A DNA stretch of 64,000 bases from Ananas comosus. Lineage: Eukaryota > Streptophyta > Magnoliopsida > Poales > Bromeliaceae. The stretch covers positions 16,194,301-16,258,300 of the forward strand of contig NC_033623.1 in assembly GCF_001540865.1 (NCBI RefSeq), read 5' to 3'. Below, piece by piece: positions 45,272 through 56,100 of the stretch. Numbering within the stretch: position 1 is the first letter of the stretch; each line of letters opens with the position of its first letter. The notes beneath the pieces are model-generated. The model had not been told where the DNA came from and did not search any database. It worked only from the letters and a program-made list of their open reading frames with translations. Made by a program: the position numbers and the translations under genes.

Positions 45272-47686
45272 GATATGTAGCTTCTGCACATTGCAGCTTT
45301 TACTTAAGAAGCTGAAGCCTTGCTAATAAAAGAAAAGGAGAAAGGGAGAGCACACATACACATACACATACATACACATTCACATTAAAGAGCAAACAGA
45401 AAACAAGTACAATGTAACATCATTTCTCAATAATTCACCTTCTTGGAGCTATACAAATGGCTGATGCCACAATTGAAGCATGCGGAAAATGCACCAATTA
45501 ATGCACTTCAATGCTCACCATTAGGAACTTTTGACTTACACTAGCTAGGCACTATATATGTATATACTCATAGTCAATTAATTAATATACCAATTCTTAA
45601 AATAAATACCATGTCCAATCAGAAATAATTTGAATCTGAACTTAGTCTTGTTTATCTGCAGATGTATAGGACCATAAAGACCACTGATAAGCCAGTAACC
45701 GCTTCTGGTAAAGCTAATTTGCATCAAAAGACTACTTTTAAGTTCTTATTATAGTTCTTACGGATTTTTATTTTACTTAATTTCTTTTATGAGACTAGCA
45801 ATACATGCATGATTGCTTATTTAATCTTTTATCGTAGGGCAAGCCGAAAACCTAGAGATTTCTGATGAAAATAACTTGCGTGAGAGTAACAAATACCGTG
45901 GATCGGAATCTTCAATTCTGCACGGAAAGTCAGTAGGAAATGATGGCAAGAATTTACGTGGTTTATGGATTAATTCTTCAAGGTGACCTTTACTCTAATT
46001 TAATTTATTACTTTTTATATCACTAAATTTAATTTTTTTATTCTCAGATTATTTCATTGAATTACTGCTCAATAACCATATGGCTTCTATATAACTACAT
46101 GAGTTTTAACTACTAGATAGCTACTTAATTTCCTGTAAATTAGTTTGATTACCATATATTTTCACTATTTAGGAATTTATATGGAGAGAACCGAAGTTAA
46201 TTAATTTTGCAGTAACTATGAAAATATGTGAATTAAATATGTCTATTCTTTCTTCTCCACAATTAGTGTTGTATTAAGGTTTAATTAAATATTTCTTCAA
46301 ACTATTGGCAATTGGGGAAAAAAAAAACACAAAATATAGTTGATAAAAAACTACCAAACTTAAATTCTGCTAATCTGACCAAAAAATTAAATGCAGAGTC
46401 TTAGTTTCTTTTCATCACTGCATTTCTTCATGAGACAAAAAAGTCATGGCCACTTTCTCAATGACATTAGGAACAAGCCTATAAAACAATAGATATATGG
46501 ATGCTTTTGAGGGCTAAAAGGAACAAAATTTGGTAAAGTGGAATATTGCCATGATTATCACAAATATAGAAATATAGTCAAGAATATATGGAGTGTTTAA
46601 TTAGATGGTTAATTAGATCTATTGCATGCATGTACATGCACTTTAGGCTAATAAAAGCCCTTTGTCTCTTTTCCTTTCTTACTATAATATCAACACCATG
46701 CAAGTGCTCACAAAAAGCAGGAGTGTATATAGCTTTGTTCCATTTGTCCAGGATATGAGGCGAACATTTGCACCCCCATGATGGTGCAATGATCTCCTCT
46801 ACATAGTTTAAAAGGCTAGGGAACTCTAATTTCTACCTCCCAATCTAAGGAGAGAACCATTTGAAAAATCTACATAAAAAGGGACAGCTCTCCCTCCTTT
46901 AGATTTTGTGGATACCTAACTCTACAAAGGAAAAGCACTTGGGCCCTGCAATTAAAGCTCCAAAACTTGGTGCAAAAGCTAGAGTTTGAACCTTCCTTGC
47001 AACTTCTTCTTTATGTGTGATGTGCATCATCACATGGGGGATTCAACTTTAGTTCAACTAGCCCATTCGATAAAGCTAGGCATTTACATGATGTTAATAG
47101 TGAAAGATGGGTTTCTTTTCCTTCCAATATGCTCTTTTCTTGCATTGGACTCCCACTGATGAAAAGATATATATTCTCCACACGATGATGATGATGCTGA
47201 TGATTTTTGCAGCAGGGGGGTCTGGTTCAGTGACAAACAAAGGGATTCCACCCCTGGAAGCATAAACTCTTTTGAGGTACAAATTCAACCCATCACTCAT
47301 GATGATTTCCATTATCTCTTGGAAATCATGATATATTATGCATATATCTATCTTGTATTATATATTAATATTACTATTACTCATTTACCTATGTGGTTAA
47401 GGGGGATTAATATAAGACCCAACTACTCTACGTTGTGGCCCATATTGGTAGTGGAGGGATTCGAACTTAAGATTTCCTGTGGAAGGAGCAAATCCCCACA
47501 TACATGAATAACATAACCTAAATTGTCGATTTAAGTGACTAATTAAAATGGACACTTTTGCCTCTTCTTGTGCAGGAAATGCAATCAAAATGCTTTGAAG
47601 CTGAATCCAATTTGAACTCATCATTCCTTTCAAGTGTTAGTGCACTGACACCCAACCTTGAATTCACATTGGGAAGGCCACATTGA
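44031..47686 (+). CDS. KAN: KANADI-type GARP transcription factor
   Basis: KANADI proteins are nuclear repressors that specify abaxial (lower-side) identity of leaves and floral organs. Six exons, 44031-44547, 44704-44780, 45662-45707, 45838-45982, 47213-47276 and 47576-47686, join in phase to give 319 residues. The N terminus has the conserved QPDLSLQISPP block, an EAR-like repression motif, followed by a Thr/His-rich stretch. The single-repeat GARP DNA-binding domain spans about residues 145-205: RAPRMRWTTSLHARFVHAVE, LLGGHERATPKSVLELM and LAHVKSHLQMYRTIKTTDKP. Its exon 1/2 junction falls inside GGHE|R, as usual in the family. The protein ends TPNLEFTLGRPH, like other KANADIs. The leader (about 43920-44030) is purine-rich with CAG and GAA runs and no upstream ATG. 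Exon 5 has a NAGNAG acceptor. The exact paralogue is not assigned. Confidence 0.93.
45212..45270. repeat. (CT)n microsatellite in KANADI intron 2
   Basis: A pure CT run of about 58 bp, roughly 390 bp before the exon 3 acceptor. Confidence 0.92.
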
Positions 47687-47699
47687 ACTAACATGAATA

Positions 47700-50352
47700 T
47701 TATTAGTGAAAAAAAATAAATCACAAATTAGGAATATATAGAAATAGAAATTAACAAGGGAAAGAAAAAAAGAAAAAGACAAAGCGACCACTGGGACACA
47801 AGAAAGCAAGATAGAGGAGACATGAGTGTCTGTAAATTGAGTGAGTAAAGGTTTTAAGAAAGCAAGAGAGCCAAAGGCTAATCTCATAAATTTAAACATG
47901 AGTTGCACTAGCTTGTATACAGTGGTAACATATATATGTTGGCTCCTTTTCTTCTTTAAAGCAAAAAAGTGGACAAAGGGGCTTCTTCATTCTCTTGCAT
48001 GTGCACGTGGTTCGCTTTTGTAGATTCCCCAACAAAGGATGGAGATGAATTTGCAGGGACTATATATGCAACTAATTCTAGTAGATATACATATATATTA
48101 CTTGTAATGATCCATACAGTAGCTAGTACTTAATTTTTGTATGAGATATATATGTACATTTCATCCGACTTGCATGCATTTTCTCTTCCTCCTATTTTAA
48201 TTAATTCTTCATTGTACGTGCTAATTCGTGTGTTGGTATATGAGCATGTAACACGGCCACTTTTGATTTAGTGAAACTAATTATTATGAGGCGTTGCTCT
48301 CTCATGAATACAAATTTCACCTTGAATTAAAATATGGAGTATGTTTGACTTACATGTCGTGTCACCTTTGTTGCAACATTGACCGAGAACGAGCTACAGC
48401 ATCATGCGTGTAAGGTTGATTAGGATTCCGTCTTTTCGAAGACCACGTCATAGTCCTGTCTATATATTTATATAATTATGGAAGCTACACCCAAGGATGA
48501 AGTGACACCTCTTTAATTTGAAACCCTTTATTTCATCAAACACCTTCACCTATTTCTCCGTTTTTTATTTTATATATATATATATACACGTTAGATGCAT
48601 CTTCCATCTCATAGATGCAGATCGATTTCCTGTAGATCATGTGCTCATGAAATTGACTTTTTGTGTACATTAATTGTTTGTTGATTGAATCATCTACTCA
48701 TAATGTGAGATTTACCTTCACGATTAACTGATGGTGACATGATAACCGGCCTGGCGAGTGTCTGACATGCATGGAGTTGTTATCCTTGGATCAATCTTTG
48801 CGCAAATGCTCTGAATCATTTTAATATTTTAAAAATATTTATTTCGAAGATTAGTTTGAACTTATTTTTGCAAAAAAAAAAGAGAAAATGTTAAACACTC
48901 CAAATTGGGACTAGTCGTTCTTATCATTTGGATTGCGCACAAGTTGAAGGCTCAAATTAGGAGCATTCATCTACTGACTCGACGGAGTTCGAAAAAGCAA
49001 AAAATAAATTAAACTTCGATTTCTCAAACTTTTGCAACTTTCCATAACCATTAATGCACGCATCAATTCTTTATATATCGACTTAAATGTATATTTGGTT
49101 AACAAATTTTGTGTAACACTGTTAGACCAAAAGCAATTAGGCCAAATTAAAGCATGCAAAAATATATATATACATATATGTACACTTTTATCTTTTTCAA
49201 TAGGATAGTAAATGTTAATCTAATATCAGCATGATTTGTTACACTTTCAACGGTCACATTCCCCACTATTTCAAACAGAGCTTCAAATGGCTACAAACTA
49301 TTCTCTTTTGTCTTACAATTTGAACAAATTTAACCTAACATAAAAAATAAAAATAAAAATAAAAAAAGAATTTGTGATGTATACATAGACATTTATATAT
49401 AGCAGTAGCATTAGTCCCTATCGGTTCCCAGTACATTAATTCCGTGTGGTCCGGGTGACAGGTAAAATCCGAATAAGCGAGAATTGCGCGGGAGCTACAC
49501 ATGATAAGTGACAGCGGATACAAAGTAATATCTACTGGACCACAAGCGCATCACCCCTGCATCACATTTATTAATCCACACGTGGCAACAGGACACGACG
49601 TGTCCTATTAAGCCTTTCCCACGACATTGGCTCAGATGACCAGGACCATGAGACTAATGCAAAACCCTATTATATACCAACTATAGCAACTATAGGTGCA
49701 GTACTACCGCAATGAAATGGTGTGCATGTGTATTGAGTATTGCATTAATTTGGATACAATATATACTCCCTCTAAATTACTCCACTAAATTTTCAAATTT
49801 TTTTTTAACAAAAAACCAAAAAAATTAGATACAGTAGAGTGTATACAAAAAATTATAACCACAACATAATAACTGTGTTTATGCAAAAAAACAAAAAAAG
49901 GAAAGAAAGAAAAAACTATACTCACCAAAGTTCCCAGATATTATACATAAAATAAAGTCCTAAATAGGATATTAATATATTTACAAGTATATATAAAATA
50001 AAGTAATTAAAAAAGGTTGGTATTATGCATGAGGAACAAAATTCTCAATCATCCACAGTGAGATATGGGTGCATGCAATTATTTACTCTTGAAAAAAATA
50101 AATAAATAAAAGGTATGGTACACTCGATTGCAGTATGATTAGCGAGGTGCCCGCGGGCAGGGATGTTGGGTGCGTCCAATCACATCAGCCGGGCAGCACG
50201 GGCAGCTCGGGGCGGGGGTCGCCATGAGGCTTCATCATGTTGATGGCGACCCGACCTGGTGCGCCCGCCATTCAAGGTCCCCCATCCTCCCTCTTTTCTG
50301 AACCCTTCACTTTTTCTCATTCCTATTATATGTTTTATTATTTATTCCGGGA

Positions 50353-50393
<41 letters not shown>

Positions 50394-51020
50394 GGCTGTG
50401 ATAATTGTGATTATTTTATTATTTCATTTTATTTTATTTTATTTTATTATTTGAGGTTGATAGCTGATTAGGACAGGGTACTGTGTACGGAGAGGCCAAA
50501 AGTCGAGGTGCCTTGACTTACTAAGCATCGGGCTATGTACAATGCATAAAAAAATATTTATTAAAAAAAAAAAGGTTACATATATGTACGCCCTAATGTA
50601 TAAAATAAGTTTAAAAATTGGCTCGCGGTGAATTAAAATTATTGACTTAAATAGTTCTGCATTCCGCACTGTAGCAGAAGATTATTTTGGACCGAGTTAC
50701 GTTCGAAATGATTTGAGATATGATTGAGTCGAGTCCTGTTTGAAATTCTGTAAGGTTGGTTGAGCTGAATTATAATTAAGACTCGTGAGTATTGTGTCTG
50801 TATACCTTAAGTGAGTTAATTACGTATTTCTAACCACTCGAGTTTTTGAAACTAATGATATATAATAACGATATAACAAAATTATTTTTTTTAAAAAAAA
50901 ATTAACGGTAGAAATAAATTATGATGAAATTAGTGAAATAAAGCTGACGGTTTGATGGGTACGTAGCTTGTAAAACGTACACCTACTTTTGGATGTACAG
51001 ATAAGGCTGTTCAAAGAAAA
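47700..51020. other. Intergenic sequence downstream of KANADI
   Basis: AT-rich with no gene seen. It contains a GC-rich hairpin island (50140-50260), a (TTA)n run (50353-50393) and an ACACGTGGCA word near 49580. Short ORFs are chance. Confidence 0.55.
50353..50393. repeat. (TTA)n microsatellite
   Basis: A TTA run of about 41 bp, followed by a (TTTTA)-rich stretch. Confidence 0.9.
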
Positions 51021-51024
51021 GAAT

Positions 51025-51122
51025 AATGCTATTTGTACATATATAAATACAGTGTAATCTAACATTCTAGCCATTTGAAGACTAATATTACTTAACTAGT
51101 CTGTAAGATGTACAAATAGTAT
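51025..51122. mobile_element. Short inverted-repeat (MITE-like) element, about 98 bp
   Basis: ATGCTATTTGTACAT at the left end pairs with ATGTACAAATAGTAT at the right end, about 15 bp with one mismatch. A related degraded copy lies near 25.08-25.18 kb. It sits immediately beside the hAT-type MITE. Superfamily not assignable. Confidence 0.55.
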
Positions 51123-51156
51123 GTTTTTTTTTAAAATTAAACAGCACACTCTCATA

Positions 51157-51785
51157 TAGGGGTGGAACTGGGCCGGGCTTGGGTCGGGTATTACTATGCC
51201 CAAGCCCGGCCCAAAAAAAATGTTGGGCTTCGGGTCGGGCTTTTACCCAATTTTTTAAAAAAATTAAGGCCCGGCCCAAACCCAAGCCCAATGCCCAATA
51301 CCCATCGGGCTTTGTGGAGGCCCATTTTATGCATTTATCATATAATATATGAATACTTTTATTTGTATAAAATTAAAATAAAATACCTATTTTTAGTTTT
51401 ATCACATCAAAGAAATTAATATCTAACATCAAATATATCATAATATAGAACTAAATATTTTGTTATTATATAATATATCCTCATATATATAAGTACATAT
51501 CATTAATAACAATATATACTATATATGATATACTATATCATTTATTTCTTTTAATAGATAAATAATATATATAATTAAATATTTTATTTTGATAATTAAT
51601 ATATCGGGCTTTTGGGTCGGGCTCGGGTCGGGCTTGGACATGCCCAAATAGGCCCAAAATTTTTTCGGGCCTAAATTTTTAAACCCGGCCCGAACCCAAA
51701 GTTGTATTTTTAATACCCAAAGCCCGGCCCAAACATGGCCCATCGGGCCGGGCCTTGTTTAGGCCCGGGCCCAGTTCCACCCCTA
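51157..51785. mobile_element. hAT-type MITE (629 bp) with 8-bp target-site duplication
   Basis: It begins TAGGGGTGGAACTGGGCC and ends with its exact inverted complement GGCCCAGTTCCACCCCTA. It is flanked by perfect 8-bp copies CTCTCATA (51149-51156 and 51786-51793). The subterminal regions are packed with GCCCGGCCC / GGGTCGGGC words in both orientations, and the middle is AT-rich. There is no transposase. Termini and duplication length fit the hAT superfamily. Confidence 0.92.
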
Positions 51786-52228
51786 CTCTCATATGAACAA
51801 AAATATGTATACACGCTCGTGTGTGCACACACACATATCAAGATATTCATACATCTAAATAGCATGTGGATCTTAAATGGCTTTCGTTTCATCAAAAGTG
51901 GAGAGGAGAAACAATCTTCGACTGTAAATGACCACTTTTGTCATTTGGTTGACCATAACTTAATATTCAATCAAAACTCAAACTTTTCAAAATACTGTAA
52001 GGTGAAGTCAATTACGAAAAACAAAGAGGAAAAGATAATACAATATTATGATGGATAACTTCAGGTTTCACGCCATTCATTTCTTGTTAAACAAACAAGA
52101 AAACTAGGACAACTTTAGTTTCATAGCTATAGAAACAAACAATAAAAAAATTTATTTTTATCTAAATCTAGTGCACTTGAAAGTCTACTTCTATTTGAAC
52201 ATCACCTTACGTTGGGGTAAAAAATTCT

Positions 52229-52630
52229 TTTTTTTTTGAGAAATAAGATAGCAAGCTACCAGTTTCATTCATTAAGTAAAATGAACTGAGCATACAGAGA
52301 TGGAAGCAGCTTAGGCCTCCGAAAATGCAAAAATAATAGACAAAAGGCCAAAAAGGGGAAATGAGGTGAGAGGGAAAGGTTAGAGAAAGAGCAGTAAGTC
52401 TAGTGTCGCTTCAGGTCAGCACAGTCCAGTTGGTCAAAATAAGTTTAACACGTTCGAGAGAGCGAGTCGCATCAGGCGGAATTGTCTGAAAAACGAAGTT
52501 GTTTCTATCCCTCCAGACCACCCACCAGATCGCAGCCAGAAGGGTTAGTCCTCACGTTCGCGACGATTCGACCGGAAAGGCAGCTAATTTGGTCCAAAGA
52601 CTACGAACGTCTCCAAGGGTGTCACTTGGT
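52229..52630 (-). mobile_element. 5'-truncated LINE insertion with 12-bp target-site duplication
   Basis: On the minus strand the block ends in AATGAATGAAACTGG and an A tail (the T run at 52228-52237). Its upstream part translates to SLWTKLAAFPVES and IWWVVWRDRNNFVFQ, the C-terminal signature of plant LINEs, with one stop in between. The 12-bp sequence GTAAAAAATTCT occurs on both sides (52217-52228 and 52631-52642), the mark of target-primed insertion. Only about 400 bp of 3' end is present. Confidence 0.85.
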
Positions 52631-52799
52631 GTAAAAAATTCTCATTTTGCCTATGCATATAAATATATATAATTCTCATTTTGCCTATGGGCCCACATCA
52701 TCCTAATCGCACATCTTTTAATCCAAGAGCAGAAAACTTAATAACACCAAGTCATTTGTGCCAGCCTAGTTTTATATATATATGCATGTAATTTTGTAA

Positions 52800-53070
52800 G
52801 GGCCAATAATATGGGCCTAGGGGAACCTAACCAACGGACCAATGGATATTGGGCCAAAACATGAACAAATGCATAGTCAATCCAAAGTGGCCCATTAATA
52901 GGACATTCCCAATCTCGGTCGGAGATCATACTTGAATAAAAATTGGGCCGAGATTTTTGGCCCATTTAATTGGGCAGAATCATCCGCAACTGCTTGCAAC
53001 TTTGTTGAGGTCAGATAAGTGGGCACGTTTAATTAACCCGGTCCGATTATTTAACCGGGCCGGCCCATTA
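52800..53070 (+). promoter_or_regulatory. Cluster of TGGGCC/GGCCCA (site II-like) motifs upstream of SKL2
   Basis: Within 270 bp upstream of the SKL2 start I count at least six TGGGCY or RGCCCA words (near 52813, 52850, 52889, 52944, 52959 and 53064). In plants such site II elements are bound by TCP factors and mark promoters of housekeeping, organelle and growth genes. A CT tract (53130-53167) lies between the cluster and the ATG. Confidence 0.5.
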
Positions 53071-53196
53071 TCAACCCGTTCTCAAATTGCTTTTCTCCCT
53101 CCCACGTTTTATTTAACGGCTTAACTTATCCTCTCCCTCCCTCCCTCTCTCTCTCTCTCTCTCTCTCATTTCGAGTTACTCCTCTTGAGAACGCCA

Positions 53197-56100
53197 ATGG
53201 CGGCGTCTCTCCTCTCCGCGCTCTCCTTCTCCCTCCAAAACCCTAGAGAAACCCTAAAAGTCCCTCGCCCTCAGATCCCTCTTCTCGGCTCCCCTCTCCT
53301 TCTTAGAGCTAGAAAGGCTCTTACCCTTCCTTCTCTTCTACCCTCTCGACATCTATCCTCCTCGGAGAGGCTTCGATCGGTTCCCAACGCACGTGTCTCT
53401 TCCACTCCTACCGCAACTAGAAACTACGAGGTAATGCATGTTTCTTGTCGTGTGAATCGATGGATCGTTCTTTATATGCTTGAATCTTATTATTGTGGTG
53501 AGAAATCCCCGGCTCCTTCGATTCTTTTTATGCAAGAAGTAAGATTAGGGTTTCGATGTTGGTGATGTATAGAATTTTGAAGAGTTATCATACGGTTTCT
53601 TTTATTTTATTCTGGGAATACTGTTGATCTTATTCTTGAGCTGAAAGGGTCGATTTTCCTCACAAGAGGTATGATGAGGGGTTTCGTTAATTTATACATT
53701 CTTCTGACTTGCAAGGAGTATGAGTAGGCTTTAAAAGTTGATATAACTCTGTGAGTACTATGATACGGGTTTCTGTATTACTATTGATCGCATTCTTCAG
53801 ATGAAAATTCTGTCGTCCCTTTGATTTTTTTCCTGCAAGAATTATGAATAGGGTTGTGATAATTGTTACATTATATTGAAAGAATGATAAGATTACGCCT
53901 TTTTTTTTGGTACACTAGAGGTTATTTGACATAAATCATTAGAGATAATTAATGAAGTTCACAAGTGAGTGATTGTTGAGCATGCAATATTTTGGCATGT
54001 GGCATTATTTATGCCCCTTGATATTATCTGAATTTATCCTGTAATGGTGTTCAAACTAATGTAAATGTCGTATGACGCTTTGTACAGTTTGCTGATGGTG
54101 TTGCAGAGGTAGAATTGAGGTTAGATATTGGGGCATTAGGTGTGCAAAGTTCGAGAGATGTTTTTGTGGATGTAGATGAGACTTCATTATTGATTAGAGT
54201 TAAAGTTGCCGGAACCCTCATAACTCTTATGGAAACAGATCGTCTGTTTGAGAGGATAAAATCTTCAGAAACAATATGGTAGTTACAAGAAGAATTCAAG
54301 ATTCATATTGAAACTTTTACTTTGATATGTAAGATCACTCAAATCTTTTATTCAACTTTGATTGGAAGTTCCCTCTTCTTTTTGTGACAGGTACATAGAT
54401 GAGGATCAATTGGTACTTAATCTGAAGAAGTATGACGCAGATTTGAAATGGCCTGATATCAAGGAATCTTGGGAGTCGCTTTCTGTAGGAATACCTCAAT
54501 TATTAAAAGGAACTTCTGTTTATATTATTGGTGATTCCACAGAGATTAATGAGGCAGTGGCTAAAGAACTTGCTAACGGCATTGGGTATGCATGTTTTCT
54601 CATAATTGAGCTTGAAACTTATCACTTTGAAGAACTTTGCAATAATTAACTTCATAATCTGTTATGTGCCCTTTTTAATTCAAGTAATACATTTGGCCGA
54701 AATGATGACCAAAACGATGTGATGGTTCAATTATCTAGTGATAGTTGGGCTAGTGCAGGAGTTAAGCACATACTTGAAAGTATTGAAGAGTACTTCATTC
54801 TAACATGTAACACTGGGAATTTATGTGGTGGTGTTTACCATGGTAACTATTTATTTTATGTTGATATGTATCAACATGCCTTGGCATGTGACTAGGCAGT
54901 GCACGATAGGTGTTCTAAGGTTATGTGGAGTGGCATGAGCTCAACAAGCAGGACCTTTTACCTTGGTTAGGCATGGGCTCTGTTTGGCCCAGCTGTGGTC
55001 GGATTCCTCACTGCACCTGTCTGAGTTGAGGGAAAGCACCGAGCCAGTGTTGTGACGAAACACATAGAAACAACAGTTTTCTGCATTTGCTGGCCACCAC
55101 GACACTTGGATAATTAAAGCCAAATGGCCTGTTTGGCCCGGAAGAGTGTCCGACAAACACAAAAGGTGAGCCAAACAGGTCGGCGTAGAGGGAGCATGTG
55201 AAGCTACATATTTGAGGAAGATGTGATGTCGGAATGAAAACCTACTTTTTATCGACTTGCACTACCGTAAAGAGTTGAATGTTACCAACAGAATTAGAAA
55301 GTTTGCTTGAAGTGAAATACCACCATAATTGTGTTCTATGTAGACTTAGTAGGTCGAATTAGAAGTTGTTCACTCAATGGATGCCATGGAACTGCATGGC
55401 ATTCAAAATAGGCTGGCACCATTATGTTCTTTTTTTTCTTCCTGCACAACTTCTGTTCACAGAATTTATATTACTCTCTTGATTTGTTCATATTATACCA
55501 TTTTAACATATTGTTAAAGTTGGGGCATGTTTAGTCTAACATCTATCCAATGGTCCTCAAAATTGATTTTTATGTATGTGATGTTGCAGATATGTTCCAC
55601 TTTATACAAGTGAACTGCTGGAAAGATATGCTCAACAATCAGTCGATTCATGTATGGATAATTTATTTATGACCTAAATTACTGGTACTGATAAAGATTA
55701 GAACTAAAGTAGACAATTTTCTTTCTTGTTCAGCATCTCTTTTACAATTTTGTGGTTCATTTTATTTTCAGCATTTTTCATACTATCTATCTTTTAGCAT
55801 ATCTTATGTTAAACTATAGTGATACATGTTCCCTATATTTCGCTACATATATTTTAAGGCTTTGGTCATCCTATGCCTCTTCGAAGCCTTAGTTTTTCAG
55901 TATTTTTCTCTTTGCAGTGCATTAATGAAGTGTAATAACTTCCAGGGGTGGCTTCGGAAGGAGCTGATAGTGTTGCTGCGGCAGAAAGTGCTGTATTAGA
56001 AAGTCTTAGCAGGTCTAATCCTATGACTTCATAATATTTGAAGAGTTTTGCCTAAAACTTGCATATTAAATTTGTAAAAATATGCTATTATTTGTAGTCA

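Noticed and set aside
54940..55200. Possible MITE in SKL2 intron 4 (GGCTCTGTTTGGCCCAG and GTGAGCCAAACAGG ends)
   Set aside because: The inverted ends are imperfect and I could not find a clean target-site duplication, so I did not call it as an element.
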